A DNA stretch of 64,000 bases from Papaver somniferum (GCF_003573695.1 NC_039365.1:82625089-82689088), one strand, 5' to 3'; shown: positions 22,324 to 33,769, counted from the first letter of the stretch. Program-made: numbers and translations. Notes: generated by a model not told the origin, from the sequence alone.

Positions 22324-24582
22324 TGTTAGAGCAATGCTCGGTCGAACTCGCAAGCGTTGCTATCTCAAGTTTATTTGTCAAGTTTAGTTGCTAAAACTAT
22401 AAGTCTTGATTTCTAGTCTACTTATAGCTAAGTCTCGGACTAACATATTAAGTGTAGTTGAGCTCTAGACTCCACGATGTTCATCATGCAAAGACGAAGA
22501 ACTACTCAAGGAACTGGTCGATCTTCATCGACTAAAACGTATGTGGAGACTTGAACTTATCTATCACTCAAAAGTATATCTACTCTATCTCATATCTTGA
22601 GACAAAATTGGTATTGATATATATACTTCGATTATATACATTTGCTTTTTCGAGCCGAGTTTATCTCGCTTATCTATATATCGAAATATATGTTTGTAAG
22701 CTTTCGCTTTGGCCAAGTTCATCTTTACTCGTGACGAAAGTCATGTTGATCATTTCAATCTATTGAAAACCGCTTTGATGAAAAATAGTTTGTGGATAAC
22801 AACTATATAACATCCTCTAAGAATGTTTCAATGATTGAAATGAGAGTTTAGAATATATAACCTTGAATGGATATAAACATTGTATGTGAACTCATACTTG
22901 TGTAAGTCCAAAATCCTTGAACCAAAATATGCGTACTTTACTGGTTTAGGATGACCGGAGTCCACGTACTTGTACGCGTACTGTCAGAATTTCACATCCC
23001 GCGAATTCCTGTTGGAGTTTGTGAACCAAAAATAAGCTCAATCTGGGTACTTAAGTATGCGTACCCGTATGCGTACTTAAGTGGGTTATTTTCTAAAAAC
23101 GGTTTATTCGTGAACTAAGATATTTATAAATTAAGGAATACAACCTTTGCAAACCGTGGATATAATGTTCATGAATCGATTCGAGTGAATCAAAATCGTT
23201 TTTGCCTTGATTATGTCTTGTATACTTCTATGAGATCTTAGCAATTGAAAAACTCTTTAACTTGATCATTTGAGTCATTTGAACTAGTTATGGTGAAGAT
23301 GAATAAGGTTGATATGAAAGTGCTCATATGGCTAACCATTGGTTAACTATTGTTGAACCAACTAGGTGTATACGTTTAGGTACGGTTACTCAAACCTAAA
23401 TGAAGTTACATTTCATTTGTGTATAACAAGCTAAGTTCGATCTAACGGTTGAAAGATATTAGCTTGAATCTAATCAGGTTTTCATCTAACGGTGAATATT
23501 GAATGCTTTGTTACCAAGGTAACTTAGATTGCAAACCCTGATTTGAAGACTATATAAAGGAGAACTCTAGCAATTGGGAAACCTAATCCCCACACCTCCT
23601 GTGTGATACTAGTTGTATAAGCTAGAGTCGATTCTCCTTTAACCTTAGGTTTCTCTCGAGACCATGTAGGTTAACGACTTGAAGACTTCATTGGGATTGT
23701 GAAGCCAGACCCAACTATTTTCTCTATAGTTGCGTGATCCGATCTTGTTGTTTCTATCGTATTTGAGTACAATCGTAAGATTGGATTGAGATTAATTTCT
23801 CTGATAGGCAAGATAAAAAAGTAGTCACAAATACCTTCGTCTCATCGTTTGTGATTCCAAAATATCTTGTTTCACTAGTCAATTAAGATTATTGTGAGGT
23901 GATTGATATTTCTAGGATGTTCTCCGGGAATATAAGTCCGGTATATCATTTGGTTCCTGTTCACCTTGATTTATCAAAAGACGGAACAAAACTCGTAGGT
24001 ATTTCTGTGGATACATTTTATCTATTCATGTAGACTTTTTTTTGTGTGAGACAGATTTGTTTATTAAAGTCTTCGACTTTGGTTCGTAGCAACTCTTAGT
24101 TGTGGGTGAGATCAACTAAGGGACTCAAGTGCGTAATATCCTGCTGGGATCAGAGACGTAAGGAGCGCAACTGTACCTTGGATCAGTGTGAGATTGATTG
24201 TGGTGCAACTACAATCCATATCGAAGTTAGTTTGTAGTAGTCTAGTGTCTGTAGCGGCTTAATACAGTGTGTGTTCCATCTGGACTAGGTCCCGAGGTTT
24301 TTCTGCATTAGCGGTTTCCTCATTAACAAAACTTCTGGTGTCTGTGTTATTTCTTTTCTGCATTATATTTTGTTATATAATTGAAATATCACAGGTTGTG
24401 CGTTGAATCGATCAATTGGTACATCCAACCTTTGGTTGTTGATTGAAATTGATTGGTCCTTGAACATTGGTCTTTGGTACCGTTCAAGTTATTTCTCTTT
24501 TATTCAATCAGGCTCACAGATTTCTATTTTTTTGAGTGAGGATTGAATCGGGAAATTGAGATATAACTCTTTGATATACTTT
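22324..24582 (+). repeat. LTR B2, left part (interrupted)
   Basis: Starts TGTTAGAGC; TATA at 23551-23557. It is interrupted after GATATACTTT (24582) by the 24583-36547 element and resumes at 36553. The interrupted sequence GATATACTTTTTATTAAG is intact in the middle LTR at 18287-18304, which proves the insertion point. Confidence 0.9.
24578..24582. other. Target site duplication ACTTT, left copy
   Basis: ACTTT precedes the TGTTGATG start of the inserted element; the matching copy is at 36548-36552. Confidence 0.9.
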
Positions 24583-25056
24583 TGTTGATGTTGGTTTTTA
24601 TTATAGAGCGAAAATTGTAAAAGTCTATCTACCTGACCTGACATCATATGCAGTAGACATTTATATGTCTATATTCCGCAGAGAATTCGGAGAATATATC
24701 AAAATATGATGAGTGCCTATGTCTCTCTTCATATTATATTGAAACTCAAGCTCCTAGATGAATTGTTCACTAGTATAGAGCCTAATGAGTGTATAAGCCC
24801 CTAGATACATTACTCACTAATGCCGGAGCCTGTGGAGTATTTTTCCTACGCTATGTTCCCCGGATGAACCCTTAATATTGATATGGCATGACAATCTGTG
24901 TTCACTCGCAGCAGAGTAGCACGAATTTCCAAGTATCAAGGTTAAGGTCCTTGCATAAAAGTACTCAATCGGAAAGCATACTGCTCTTTGGCAATAAACT
25001 TAAAGAACTCTGTGTCAATACATAGAATTCAATCAATTTTATGATAATCCACAAGA

Positions 25057-25065
25057 TTCAGATAT
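25057..25065. other. 9-bp target duplication of the Mutator-like element, left copy
   Basis: TTCAGATAT; the right copy at 27473-27481 reads TTCATATAT (one difference). The empty site TTCAGATAT is present once at 34244-34252 in the 3' LTR. Confidence 0.8.
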
Positions 25066-27472
25066 GTGGGAATTATATAAATGCCCCTCCTTTTCATGGA
25101 CTTCAAAAATACCCTTGTCCACTATATTAATACCCCTAATCTAAAAACAAAGAAATTCAATTATAAGATACTTCCTTTAATACCCCTAATCTATTCGATA
25201 CTTCTTCTTCTTCATTACTAAAAACCGAAAATCAACTTATTTATCGTCATCTCCGCCACTACATCTTCACAGTCACCTCCGCCACCACCTCCACCGATCT
25301 CGTCATCAGTTCCGGAAGCACCTCTTATGCTTCCAGCAAATCCATCACAAGCAGCAGCATCACCACCTGAATTAGATCGATTTTTCACCTGATTCAGATC
25401 CAGAAATCAAGCTTGATAATCATTATCAACTGTTAGTATTCCTCTTCTTTTGATGTCTGTTATAGATTCAATGGGTTTAGCTTTTCAATTGAAAATTCTT
25501 CTTCTCAATCGATAGAGTAACAAGCTCGAATTTAAGATCCATCAGCAACCCTAGTTTCGAATAATAGAGGTGAAGGTCGTGGCGGTGGTGAAGGAGGATA
25601 TCAAATCTCTGTTTTATTATAAGAAGATCATGGTGGTGATGGTGGTGGTGGTGAAGGAAGATACCATATCTACAATGATGGTGGTGGCGACGGCGATGAA
25701 GGAGGCATGTATTTCAATCTATCAATTGATTATCTTCTTTCTCTAGTTTGAGTTTCTGCTGGTGGTGGTAGTATGTAGATAAAATCAGTCATGAAGATTT
25801 TGTTGGTTCAGGTTCGAATGATGAAATAAAATCAGTCTTGAAGATAGTGGTGGTTATGGTTGTTGTGGTGTTGGTGGATATTCTGTCTGATGGTGGTGTT
25901 GGTGATGCTGGTGAAGTTAGAACGATGAATTTTGATGATGGAGATCGTGTTGGTTCTGGTTGGAATGATGAATTAAAGTTGGTCATAAAGATAATGGTGA
26001 TTCTGGTTGTTTGTGGTGTTGGAAATGTTGTACGCTGCTGGCGGGGTGGTGGTGGTGGTGGTGAGGTTGGACGACAAGTTTCTGAATACTACTCCATCAA
26101 CTATTGACGGTAATGATTGAATCTGTTTTCAATGTACATTTGATTTAAACATTTGATTGCACTAGTATTGGTGTCAATGATCTTGTGATTTTGATTGTGT
26201 TTCAATTGTTTACTGGTAATGGTTTAGATGAATTGTGTTTATTTGGTGTTGTGCTGGTGGTAGTGGAAGTTGTTGTGGTGATTGTGGTGGTGGTGAGGCT
26301 CGAATGATAAAGAATGATAGAAATGGTAGTCAACAACCAATATTTGTGTATCAACAATAGAAATTGATCTTAGTGTAAGGAGTCAACAATAAAAATTTGC
26401 GTATCAACAATAGAAATTGACCTTAGTTTAGGGAGTCAACAACCAATGTTTGTGTATCAACAATAGAAAAATGGAATCAACAACCAATATTTGTGTATCA
26501 AAAATAGAAATTGATCTTAGTGTAAGGAGTCAACAACAAATATTTGTGTATCAACAATAGAAATTGACCTTAGTTTAGGGAGTCAACAACCAATATTTGT
26601 GTATCAACAATGGAAAAATGGAATCAACAACCAATATTTGTGTATCAACAATTGAAATTGATCTTAGCGTAAGGAGTCAACAACAAATATTTGTGTATCA
26701 ACAATAGAAAATGACCTTAGTTTAGGGAGTCAACAACCAATGTTTCTGTATCCACAATAGAAAAATGGAATCAACAACCAATATTTGTGTATCAACAATA
26801 GAAATTGATCTTAGTGTAAGGAGTCAACAACAAATATTTGTGTATCAACAATAGAAATTGACCTTTGTTTAGGGAGTCAACAACCAATGTTTGTGTATCA
26901 ACAATGGAAAAATGGAATTAACAACCAATATTTGTGTATCAACAATAGAAATTGATCTTAGTGTAAGGAGTCAACAACAAATATTTGTGTATCAACAATA
27001 GAAATTGACCTCAGTTTAGGGAGTCAACAACCAATGTTTGTGTATCAACAATAGAAAAATTGAATCAACAACCAAATTTGACAAATATTTTTGAACTTTT
27101 GATTTTTTGGATCAACTTCAGTTGTTGACACCTAATATTGATGGCGGCGGCAACAACAACAAAAGTGGTGGTGTGTGGCGGTGGTGGAATATTATTGGTG
27201 GTTGTATTTAGTAAGTGGTGGTGGTGGCGGAGTGGTGGTGGCGGCGGTGCTGTTGGTGGTGGTGAAATGGTGCTGCTGGTGGATGTGAAATAATAGAAAA
27301 ATCTATTTTTTAATGGATAAGATTTTTAAATGGAAAATAATATTGTAAATGAGGGTATTAAGGTAATCTAATTTTTAATGGATAAGGTATTTAAATGATA
27401 GGGATATTTATATTGTTGTATAAGGGTATATCTATTGGGTGTCAAAACTAAGGGTATTTAATAAATTTACCC
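25066..27472. mobile_element. Non-autonomous Mutator-like element (MULE/MITE-like)
   Basis: A 2.4-kb insertion present in the 5' LTR and absent from the 3' LTR. Its ends are imperfect inverted repeats: GGGAATTATATAAATGCCCC on the left against GGGTAAATTTATTAAATACC read inward from the right. A 9-bp target duplication, the length typical of Mutator-like elements, supports the class. There is no transposase ORF. The interior has (GGT)n-rich stretches (25630-26070, 27165-27290), a pyrimidine/CCACC-rich segment near 25240-25300 that could be captured host sequence, and a 147-bp tandem array. Confidence 0.7.
26328..27076. repeat. 147-bp higher-order tandem repeat, about five copies
   Basis: The landmark ATGGAATCAA recurs at 26471, 26618, 26765, 26912 and 27059, exactly 147 bp apart each time. 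Each unit is two ~53-bp subunits (GTATCAACAATAGAAATTGA..) plus one ~41-bp subunit lacking the middle part. The subunits share GTATCAACAATAG and GTCAACAAC/ATCAACAACC cores. Confidence 0.9.
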
Positions 27473-27748
27473 TTCATATATTACCCTGACTAATTTGTAA
27501 AAATTAGAGTTTTGCGCCCTGCGCAGTATTATAGACCTTGCATGTCGAAGTTAAGCCTAGGTGAACTAGGAAATTAATCCGCCATGGATTAGTAGGTGCA
27601 AAATCCTACCCACAATCAGAAAACAAGGAATAAAAGGAGCCGCGGAATAGGAGCAAAAACAAAGGGAGGTGTGGACATGCCATAGGCCAGCTGGCGCCAC
27701 TTGCAAGTGGCCACACCCCATGCTGCTCGACCGGCCCTTATTTCCCGT

Positions 27749-27925
27749 CGACCAATCAGGTCGCCTTAAACCCGCCACATGCACATGAGTTGTGGCTGGG
27801 ACCATACTTGCCGGCCCTATTTTCCATCGACCAATCAGGTCGCTTTAAATCCACCATACACACTCTAGAAGTGAGGCCACGCCCATGCTTGGCATGCCCC
27901 TCTTGTTAATCGACCAATCAGGCCG
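27749..27925. promoter_or_regulatory. Three CCAAT-containing palindromes in the LARD 5' LTR
   Basis: CGACC-AATCA-GGTCG at 27749-27763 and 27828-27842, and a one-base variant at 27911-27925, spaced 79 and 83 bp. A CCAAT box overlaps the left arm. The same three sites and spacings are kept in the 3' LTR (34521, 34600, 34683). Confidence 0.5.
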
Positions 27926-29253
27926 CTCTAAACCTGCCACAGTATTAAAAGAGGCAAAATTGTGACAGATGGTCACAATGCCGAATTGGCTTTCCAAAAG
28001 CCGCGCCAACATGCTAATTGGCATGCCAAACATGCCAAACGTGTCATTCGGATCCGGCATGCTAGTGACATGCCAAACATGACATAAGGCGTCAATGCCC
28101 TAAACGTGCATGCCAAACATGCCAAACGTGCCACTTTTCCACAGCAGCATGCCGAACGTGCCAACATGCAATAAATAGCGCGCCTATGTGCTAACCTACT
28201 TTCTGTTCGTGGCCAACGCCATAACAGAGTTTGGTCAAGGTTTCCTAACTAGAACACGATTTCCTTTAGTGGCATTAGTTGAAACCCTAACTTTGGTCGT
28301 GGCCCAAATTACACCACTTTGGGCCCCACAACATGCCACGAGCCATGTGGGACTGGGAAACCCTAAAAATGGCGCCATGCTATGGCCACTCATAGCCTCC
28401 CTTGCTCCTTTGACCATCCCACGTTTTGGCTTCACGATAATTCCTCTGGCGTGGCCATGGTTCCGTTTGCACAAAAAACGTCACCGTGCCGCGGTCACAT
28501 GCCACACGCGTAAATTAGGGTTTCGGCCAAACTCTAACTTAGCTAAGGTTGCCACGCCAACCAAGCCAAGTAATGCTCCCTAGGGCATTAATTTTGATAT
28601 GGCATCTGGAGCCAATGTTGCCGAAGCCGTATTTGGGTCTAAGACCAATATGCGCCAAATTCTAGCTTGGCCATGCCGCCAAGCCCTAATTTTGGCCACG
28701 ACGCCAAATCCTAGCTTTGGCTATCCCACCATGTCACTGACATGCGCCAATGGATCCACTATGCTATTAAAAGATGCCAACAGAATGTGGACATAATCAA
28801 TGGCCACCCTTTCTCATGAGTTACAATCTCAGCCGTCCAAATTCGCCACCGAATTGACAGGCCTGTGGAAAGTCTTAGGCGATCAGCCAAGGAAAGCCTA
28901 AATAGCATCACGTGTTATCTTCCTGCGGCAAGTCTTCTGACTTTGACTTGCCACACATAGCAAACAGCTACACGTTTTCCACGAAAACACTCGAGACATC
29001 AAACATGTCACAAACTGGGGGATGCTCATCAGGTTACTGGTATGGCGGTTTACAGCGTGCGGTGTGCAACACGCCCATTGCAAGAAAGTGTCAGAAAGCA
29101 GGGCAGTTAGTGGCGGCAAGAAGTAGTGGGTGTAAACTAACCCGTCTCCTTCATAGTGGGAACGTGGTCTCTGGCATTTACACATTACCCCACTTCTCCC
29201 TCACTCAATCATTCCCGCTTTCTACGAGATCAGGGTGCGTTCAATATGACTTG

Positions 29254-29261
29254 TATAAATA
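29254..29261 (+). promoter_or_regulatory. TATA box of the LARD 5' LTR
   Basis: TATAAATA within CTTGTATAAATAGG; the same box is kept in the 3' LTR at 36163-36170. It places the probable transcript start near 29285, leaving an R-U5 of about 360 bp. Confidence 0.6.
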
Positions 29262-29644
29262 GGTTCTACCTATTTAAACCCAAAAAAAGAGTTTTGGTTA
29301 ACAACAACACAGTATCCAGAAAACACCAAAGAACTGACAGCTTACATTCCGCAAGCCAGTTCCAAATTCTGATACAAGTCATAAAATAACCACACCGTCA
29401 GAATTAACCATTCTGATTCCAACACCTTCTTCGCTTCCCTCCCTAAGACCAACCCTTCTCCTTCACTTTGTGACCGAAGCAAGACTGGAACGACCATTTC
29501 TTGGTTTAGGCCAGGATTATACAAATTGATCTCTCGAATCTAAAGTACTCCCGTGCAGTGCATTTGTTTAAGGTTTAGATTTGTTTCTCATCCACACACC
29601 CACATTTACCAAAACCAACAGAAACAGTTTTTACCCATAAACAA

Positions 29645-29662
29645 TTGGAGACCACAGTGGGA
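29645..29662 (+). other. Primer binding site of the LARD
   Basis: TTGGAGACCACAGTGGGA begins one base after the LTR end. It is not the initiator-Met type. It shares a TGG-G-C-CAC-GTG pattern with the gypsy primer site at 54695-54713. The tRNA cannot be named without a tRNA set. Confidence 0.55.
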
Positions 29663-29775
29663 GATTCAATATCTCGGTTGTAAATTCAATTCTCAATTTA
29701 ATTTCCATCCCAATTGGTCTTAAGCCCAATTCAATCGTTAATTGAAACCCATTTCAGTCAAAGATTCTTTCCAGA

Positions 29776-30843
29776 TGTATTCGGGTCATTCCAACCTTGC
29801 AGAAGCAATGAATAGCTGGAAGCCAACTACCATGGAAGACATGACAAAAATTCTAGAGGATATGGTTGCCATCCAAGTTGATATTATCAGGCGATAAAAC
29901 GAGACGCTTCGTATCCTGAAGAGTATAATAAGCCGATTGTGGAAAAAAACAGCAAAGGATTATCCAGAGGATCTCGCTAATTTCAAGAGTAATACGAAGT
30001 ATGTTAAATATTTGTCTAAAGTTTGCACCTCTACCAATGAGGATGCTAACGGAGCACGTAGCCACATCATAAAGGAGCAGCAGAAGAACGGCCAATTGGA
30101 TTCTGCCAACACATAAAGCCAAGACAATTTCACAAGACCGAGGGAGGAGACTTTCCAAGTGCGCCACAACATCTACAAGACAAAGGTAAAGAGCCTGCCT
30201 ATGAAGCCTTGCTGGAAAACATTTATCTTCAAACCCTTGCAGAAGTTCAAAGAGTTGTCCAACAGTCCGCAACCACAACTGCTTTGCTGAAAAGAGAAGA
30301 ACCTGAAGATGGGGAAATCTACCAAGACGCTTATACAAACGAACACTGCGCCAATGAACATTATCCAGTTCAGCCACTACGTGTCGTCGTCGCTGATGCA
30401 GCCTCTCAAGAGAAATTACATTTCAGCAATACGGTAGAAGTAAATGGTCCGCTCATGAATCAATGATCGCTCAAGTGTCATTTCCGCCCTCAAAGAGAGC
30501 TTCATGCCAAAGCATGCGAAAATTTCCGCCACGGCAATTACTGATGCGGGAGAAGCCAGACTCAAAATATCCACGCTTATTGTTGCTTATCAGAAGAGTT
30601 ATAGAGTTACTGGAAATTTGGGTACGGGAGGGAGTATACCAACTACCCCCGGTAGAGCGTCCACCAACTGATCAGGAGATGCTAGATTCAAGATATTGCC
30701 ACTATCACAGGTTTATTCATTATCATACCAACGAATGCAACGCTTTGAAGCGCATTGTCCAGGAAAATATTGATTCAAATGGAATTACTCGGGGACTGGA
30801 GGTTCTCCGCCTTGCCGCGGATCGACATAGAGATATTATATAG
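29776..30843 (+). pseudogene. gag: Gypsy-type Gag remnant in the LARD
   Basis: An ATG at 29776 opens about 40 codons, then stops and frameshifts intervene. 30209-30466 and 30463-30843 are the largest open pieces, in two different frames. The last piece has a QLPPVERPPTDQEM stretch followed by YCHYHRFIHYHTNECNALKR (residues ~80-100), which resembles the modified zinc knuckle CxYHxxxGHxTxxCxxLK of Tat-type gypsy Gag; the gypsy element here has CAYHQYYGHTTDTC at the same place. The glycine before the second histidine is replaced. This links the LARD to gypsy rather than copia. An antisense frame of 174 codons (29853-30377) is judged fortuitous. Confidence 0.55.
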
Positions 30844-30956
30844 ACAATAAAGGATGACTAGGGACTTCTCGCAGCCAGGATTGCGTCACACAATAAACTC
30901 TGATTTGCAATCTGAAAATTCAGTTTTTTGGAGAGACCCCTAAGCGAATAGAGTAT

Positions 30957-31619
30957 GTGGCCATATCGGGCGAGAGCAAAAAAGGAATGACCAACACCAA
31001 TGTACCATCCGCAAGCGCAGTCAACACATCCCATGGCGTTACATCCTCTACCACCAACACTAGCAGCACCGAAAGCATCCCCTCTGACGTGACGCCTCTT
31101 ATTACCAGAGCCAGAGCCGCCAGTACTCCTAATATTTCTTCGAGCATGACGCCTCCAATCATCACCATGGCTTCCACCACTTCTTCGTCAGGCCGAGAGG
31201 ATGGAGGAGCCAGAGGAAACCAACCTTCTCATTACCATTATCGATTTAATGGAGAGACAGAAAGTTCTTGCCAAAACTCAGACGGACATGGCCACAACTC
31301 AGAAGGAGCCTCTTCAACGTTTCGCTCCAGAAGCCGCTCCGCTTCAATGTTTCGATCCAGGGGACGCTTCAATGTTTCGTTCAAGGAGCCGCTTCGCTTC
31401 AACGTTTCGCTCCAGAAGCCGCTTCAACGTTCTCTCCAGAAGTCACCACTCCTCCCTGACAAGGATCGTGTCGTAGCCGACACACTCCTCCCTGCAAAGG
31501 ATCATGCCGTAGCCTCCACACTCCTCCATGCCAAGGATCGTTCCGTAGCCGCCATACTCCTCCCTGTCAAGGATCGTGATCACAGCCAACCAAGGTTCGT
31601 AGTTGTGGCCACTTTTTGA
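30957..31619 (+). CDS. Low-complexity ORF with two repeat blocks, probably not functional
   Basis: A 220-codon open frame in the LARD interior. The N-terminal ~75 residues are rich in Ser, Thr and Ala. A central part consists of Arg/Ser/Phe-rich repeats of the SRSRSAS/FRSRGRFN kind (about residues 120-160, DNA 31309-31443). The C-terminal part consists of four 12-residue repeats of the LLPAKDRVVAST kind. It has no similarity I recognise. Its length probably reflects in-frame tandem duplication (36 bp = 12 codons) rather than selection, but it is the longest open frame in the LARD interior. Confidence 0.3.
   Translation: MAISGESKKGMTNTNVPSASAVNTSHGVTSSTTNTSSTESIPSDVTPLITRARAASTPNISSSMTPPIITMASTTSSSGREDGGARGNQPSHYHYRFNGETESSCQNSDGHGHNSEGASSTFRSRSRSASMFRSRGRFNVSFKEPLRFNVSLQKPLQRSLQKSPLLPDKDRVVADTLLPAKDHAVASTLLHAKDRSVAAILLPVKDRDHSQPRFVVVATF
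31449..31592. repeat. 36-bp tandem repeat, four copies
   Basis: CTCCTCC(C/A)TG recurs at 31449, 31485 and 31521 with a slightly changed copy at 31557, exactly 36 bp apart. Units contain AAGGATCG and CGTAGCCG blocks. Confidence 0.85.
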
Positions 31620-33769
31620 TCCATCTCGCCAAAGCTCGTGGTCGTGGATAGTTTACTCGCCTGCGCATCTAGCCAATCCCTTTGCTTCCATGGACGCCCA
31701 TGCAATTCCATCCAACCTATTTTAGGTTCCCACGACAATGTAGTCTCTTGTGCTGCCAAGAACTGTTGTTGTTCGTTTGTTGATACCAGCCAGAGCTTTA
31801 CCGTAGTAACAACCACTACAAAGCTCAGGAGGCACGGTCAACCCAAAAGTCATAGCCACGACAAGGTCATCTATTCTTCAAAGGTGTAACGTAAGGATAT
31901 CATCACCTCTCCGTCTAGTAGGCGCCTGCAACACTTTACGAGGCCCGGATCACAAACCTACTCAGAGAAAACAACTTCAGTAACCAAAGAGAAGTGCGAC
32001 TGGGCACTGCTCACCACGGTCCATCCCGAAAACAATCAAGCATTCATGAGATAACTCCAGAGACGCGGCTGAAACATTTTTCTTGAAAAGACATAGGGAG
32101 CCACGATTAACGGCATAACTCTCTCACTTCTACCTCTTCGTTGTACAGAATGTTTCGTCCATGTGATGTTCCAAGCATACCAGCATCACATCCAGGAGAG
32201 TACAATAAGCTTGTATCAAATCCCATAGGCGTGGATTCAAGGCGATGCAATTAAAGTAGGCTACACTTGGGTACTGAAGCCTCCTTCAGGTTTAGAAGTT
32301 TAAACGCAGTCACCACCTTACCAGTGAATGTAGTAGAAGCACATCTTCCGCGAGAAAATAGTCTCAGGATAATTACACATGGGGACTACCAGCATGGGAT
32401 GCCTTCACTTCCTTCAGCCAGGTTATTTCTGATTTCAACATCATCACTGTCGAAGCTTTACGAGCCGCAGGAATTTCTCAACATGAAGCCGTACACGTGC
32501 ATCAAAGACTCCAAAAACACGCCATAGAGATACATTCACATATCCGGCCACGCCATCGTATATAACAGAAGTATAACTGGGGACTTCTCATCACATCCCA
32601 TTCCATACAATAGTCCAAGATTTAGAATATGGTTCAAAGTATGTCGCTTGGAACAGAGTCCTTGAAGACTTGATAACAGCACATTGGCAACGAAGCGCCT
32701 CTCCACTCATCTATTTCACCGAATGGCTCCGGAAGATTTCGACCATGCAAGCATCCATAGCAGATCATCATCGCAATCAGAAAGTACAAGCACCAAATAA
32801 CCTAAAGTCAAGGATGGACCAACAACGCAACCACAATCTCCAAGATTAGCCCTGACATGATCATTGCCGAGCATATATTTCATCCATCCATCCGAAGAGT
32901 GTAATGGAGTTTGGTAAATTTTAAAATCCACTGGAGAGGTTAGATACTCATTAATATGGAGTCAGAACCTTATTACACATTCTGGAGAAGATCGATGGTA
33001 CTGTTGGGTGGCTACATGCGCGAAATAGGAGAGAGCACCTACCTTGATTCTCCTGGCTAGCCTTGCTGCTGATTATAACTATTGGAGATTGCTTTGTTGT
33101 CGTTAATGATCGCTCTACCACCCTAACAAATGACAAAGAGGAGCCAGACGCTGCAGACGAAAGCACGGAGCCGGACGAGCAACAAAAACAGAAGAGGGTC
33201 GAAACCCCTTTTCATACGAACGGAGTTTCTAGAGTTTGAACAGAAGAAGGATTCATTCTTGCTCCATGAACGATAATAGATGACTGGGTGCACCGCACTC
33301 ATGCTCCGTAGCCGAAAAAGCCGCGCGCCAAGATCACCGCTCCATAGCCGAAAAAGCAGCACACAAAGATCATCGCTCCACGACCTAACTAGCAGCGTTC
33401 CAAGATCACCAACCACTTAGACTTGTAACGCTCCACAACACCAACATCTTGTAGCCAAACTATAAGTACGCCAACGCTTCATAGCATCAACACTCTGTGG
33501 CCAAGACAGAAGTACTCCAAGTGCAAGTGTCGTAGAAAAGCCATAGATACGCCAAGTGCCAACACTCTATAACACCAGTACTCCGTGGCCAATCCAGAAG
33601 CGCGTTGACACAAAGATCACGGACTGTTCATGCAGCTTGCCAAAGCTCGGTCAGATTTTTTCCTGGTAACCTCTTCATGTCCTTCCCTTTCAATTTGTTA
33701 TCCTTGACTGTCACCATCTCATGCTTACCCCGCAACATTCCACTGTTACGTTCTAAGCAGGGGACTTAA
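31620..33769. other. LARD interior without coding sequence
   Basis: No recognisable domain on either strand. It holds a second 36-bp repeat region (33303-33420) and ends in the purine-rich tract before the 3' LTR. Confidence 0.5.
33303..33420. repeat. Second 36-bp tandem repeat array
   Basis: GCTCC(G/A)TAGCCGAAAAAGC-type units start at 33303, 33339 and 33375 (36-bp steps), then degrade. They share CAAGATC and TAGCCG blocks with the array at 31449-31592, so the two arrays look related. A looser continuation runs to about 33600. Confidence 0.75.

Larger units (their letters stand above)
8598..24582 (+). mobile_element. Tandem Sirevirus-like copia array (LTR-A-LTR-B-LTR)
   Basis: A complex copia array: the 3' tail of an internal region (8598-8721), LTR, internal region A, shared middle LTR, internal region B, and a last LTR that resumes at 36553-36666 after a 12-kb insertion. 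The family is called Sirevirus-like for four reasons: long LTRs (~2.4 kb), an initiator-Met-tRNA primer site, a UBN2-type gag with CCHC zinc knuckles, and several GGGGGAG tracts upstream of the 3' LTR (the multiple-PPT signature described for Sireviruses). Neither internal region encodes protease, integrase or RT, so both are non-autonomous. Confidence 0.8.
24583..29643 (+). repeat. 5' LTR of the LARD, containing a Mutator-like insertion
   Basis: About 2.65 kb of LTR plus a 2.4-kb insertion (25066-27472). It contains repeated GCATGCCAAACATGCC-type motifs (27985-28160), three CCAAT palindromes (27749-27925) and a strong TATA box at 29254. It holds one copy of a 49-bp unit (around 28671) that is present four times in the 3' LTR. 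ORFs here, such as 28188-28583, are fortuitous. Confidence 0.85.

Noticed and set aside
25838..26107. 89-codon Val/Gly-rich ORF
   Set aside because: It is encoded by GGT/GTT triplet repeats inside the Mutator-like element; low complexity and no start context.
26328..27076. Possible CRISPR array because of regular spacing
   Set aside because: Units are contiguous tandem repeats without unique spacers, and the context is a plant transposon.
28188..28583. 131-codon ORF and other open frames in the LARD 5' LTR
   Set aside because: They arise from GC-richer repetitive LTR sequence, and the matching 3' LTR region is not open over the same span.
29853..30377. 174-codon minus-strand ORF in the LARD interior
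   Set aside because: It is antisense to the gag-like remnant, with no domain signature and composition typical of a shadow frame.
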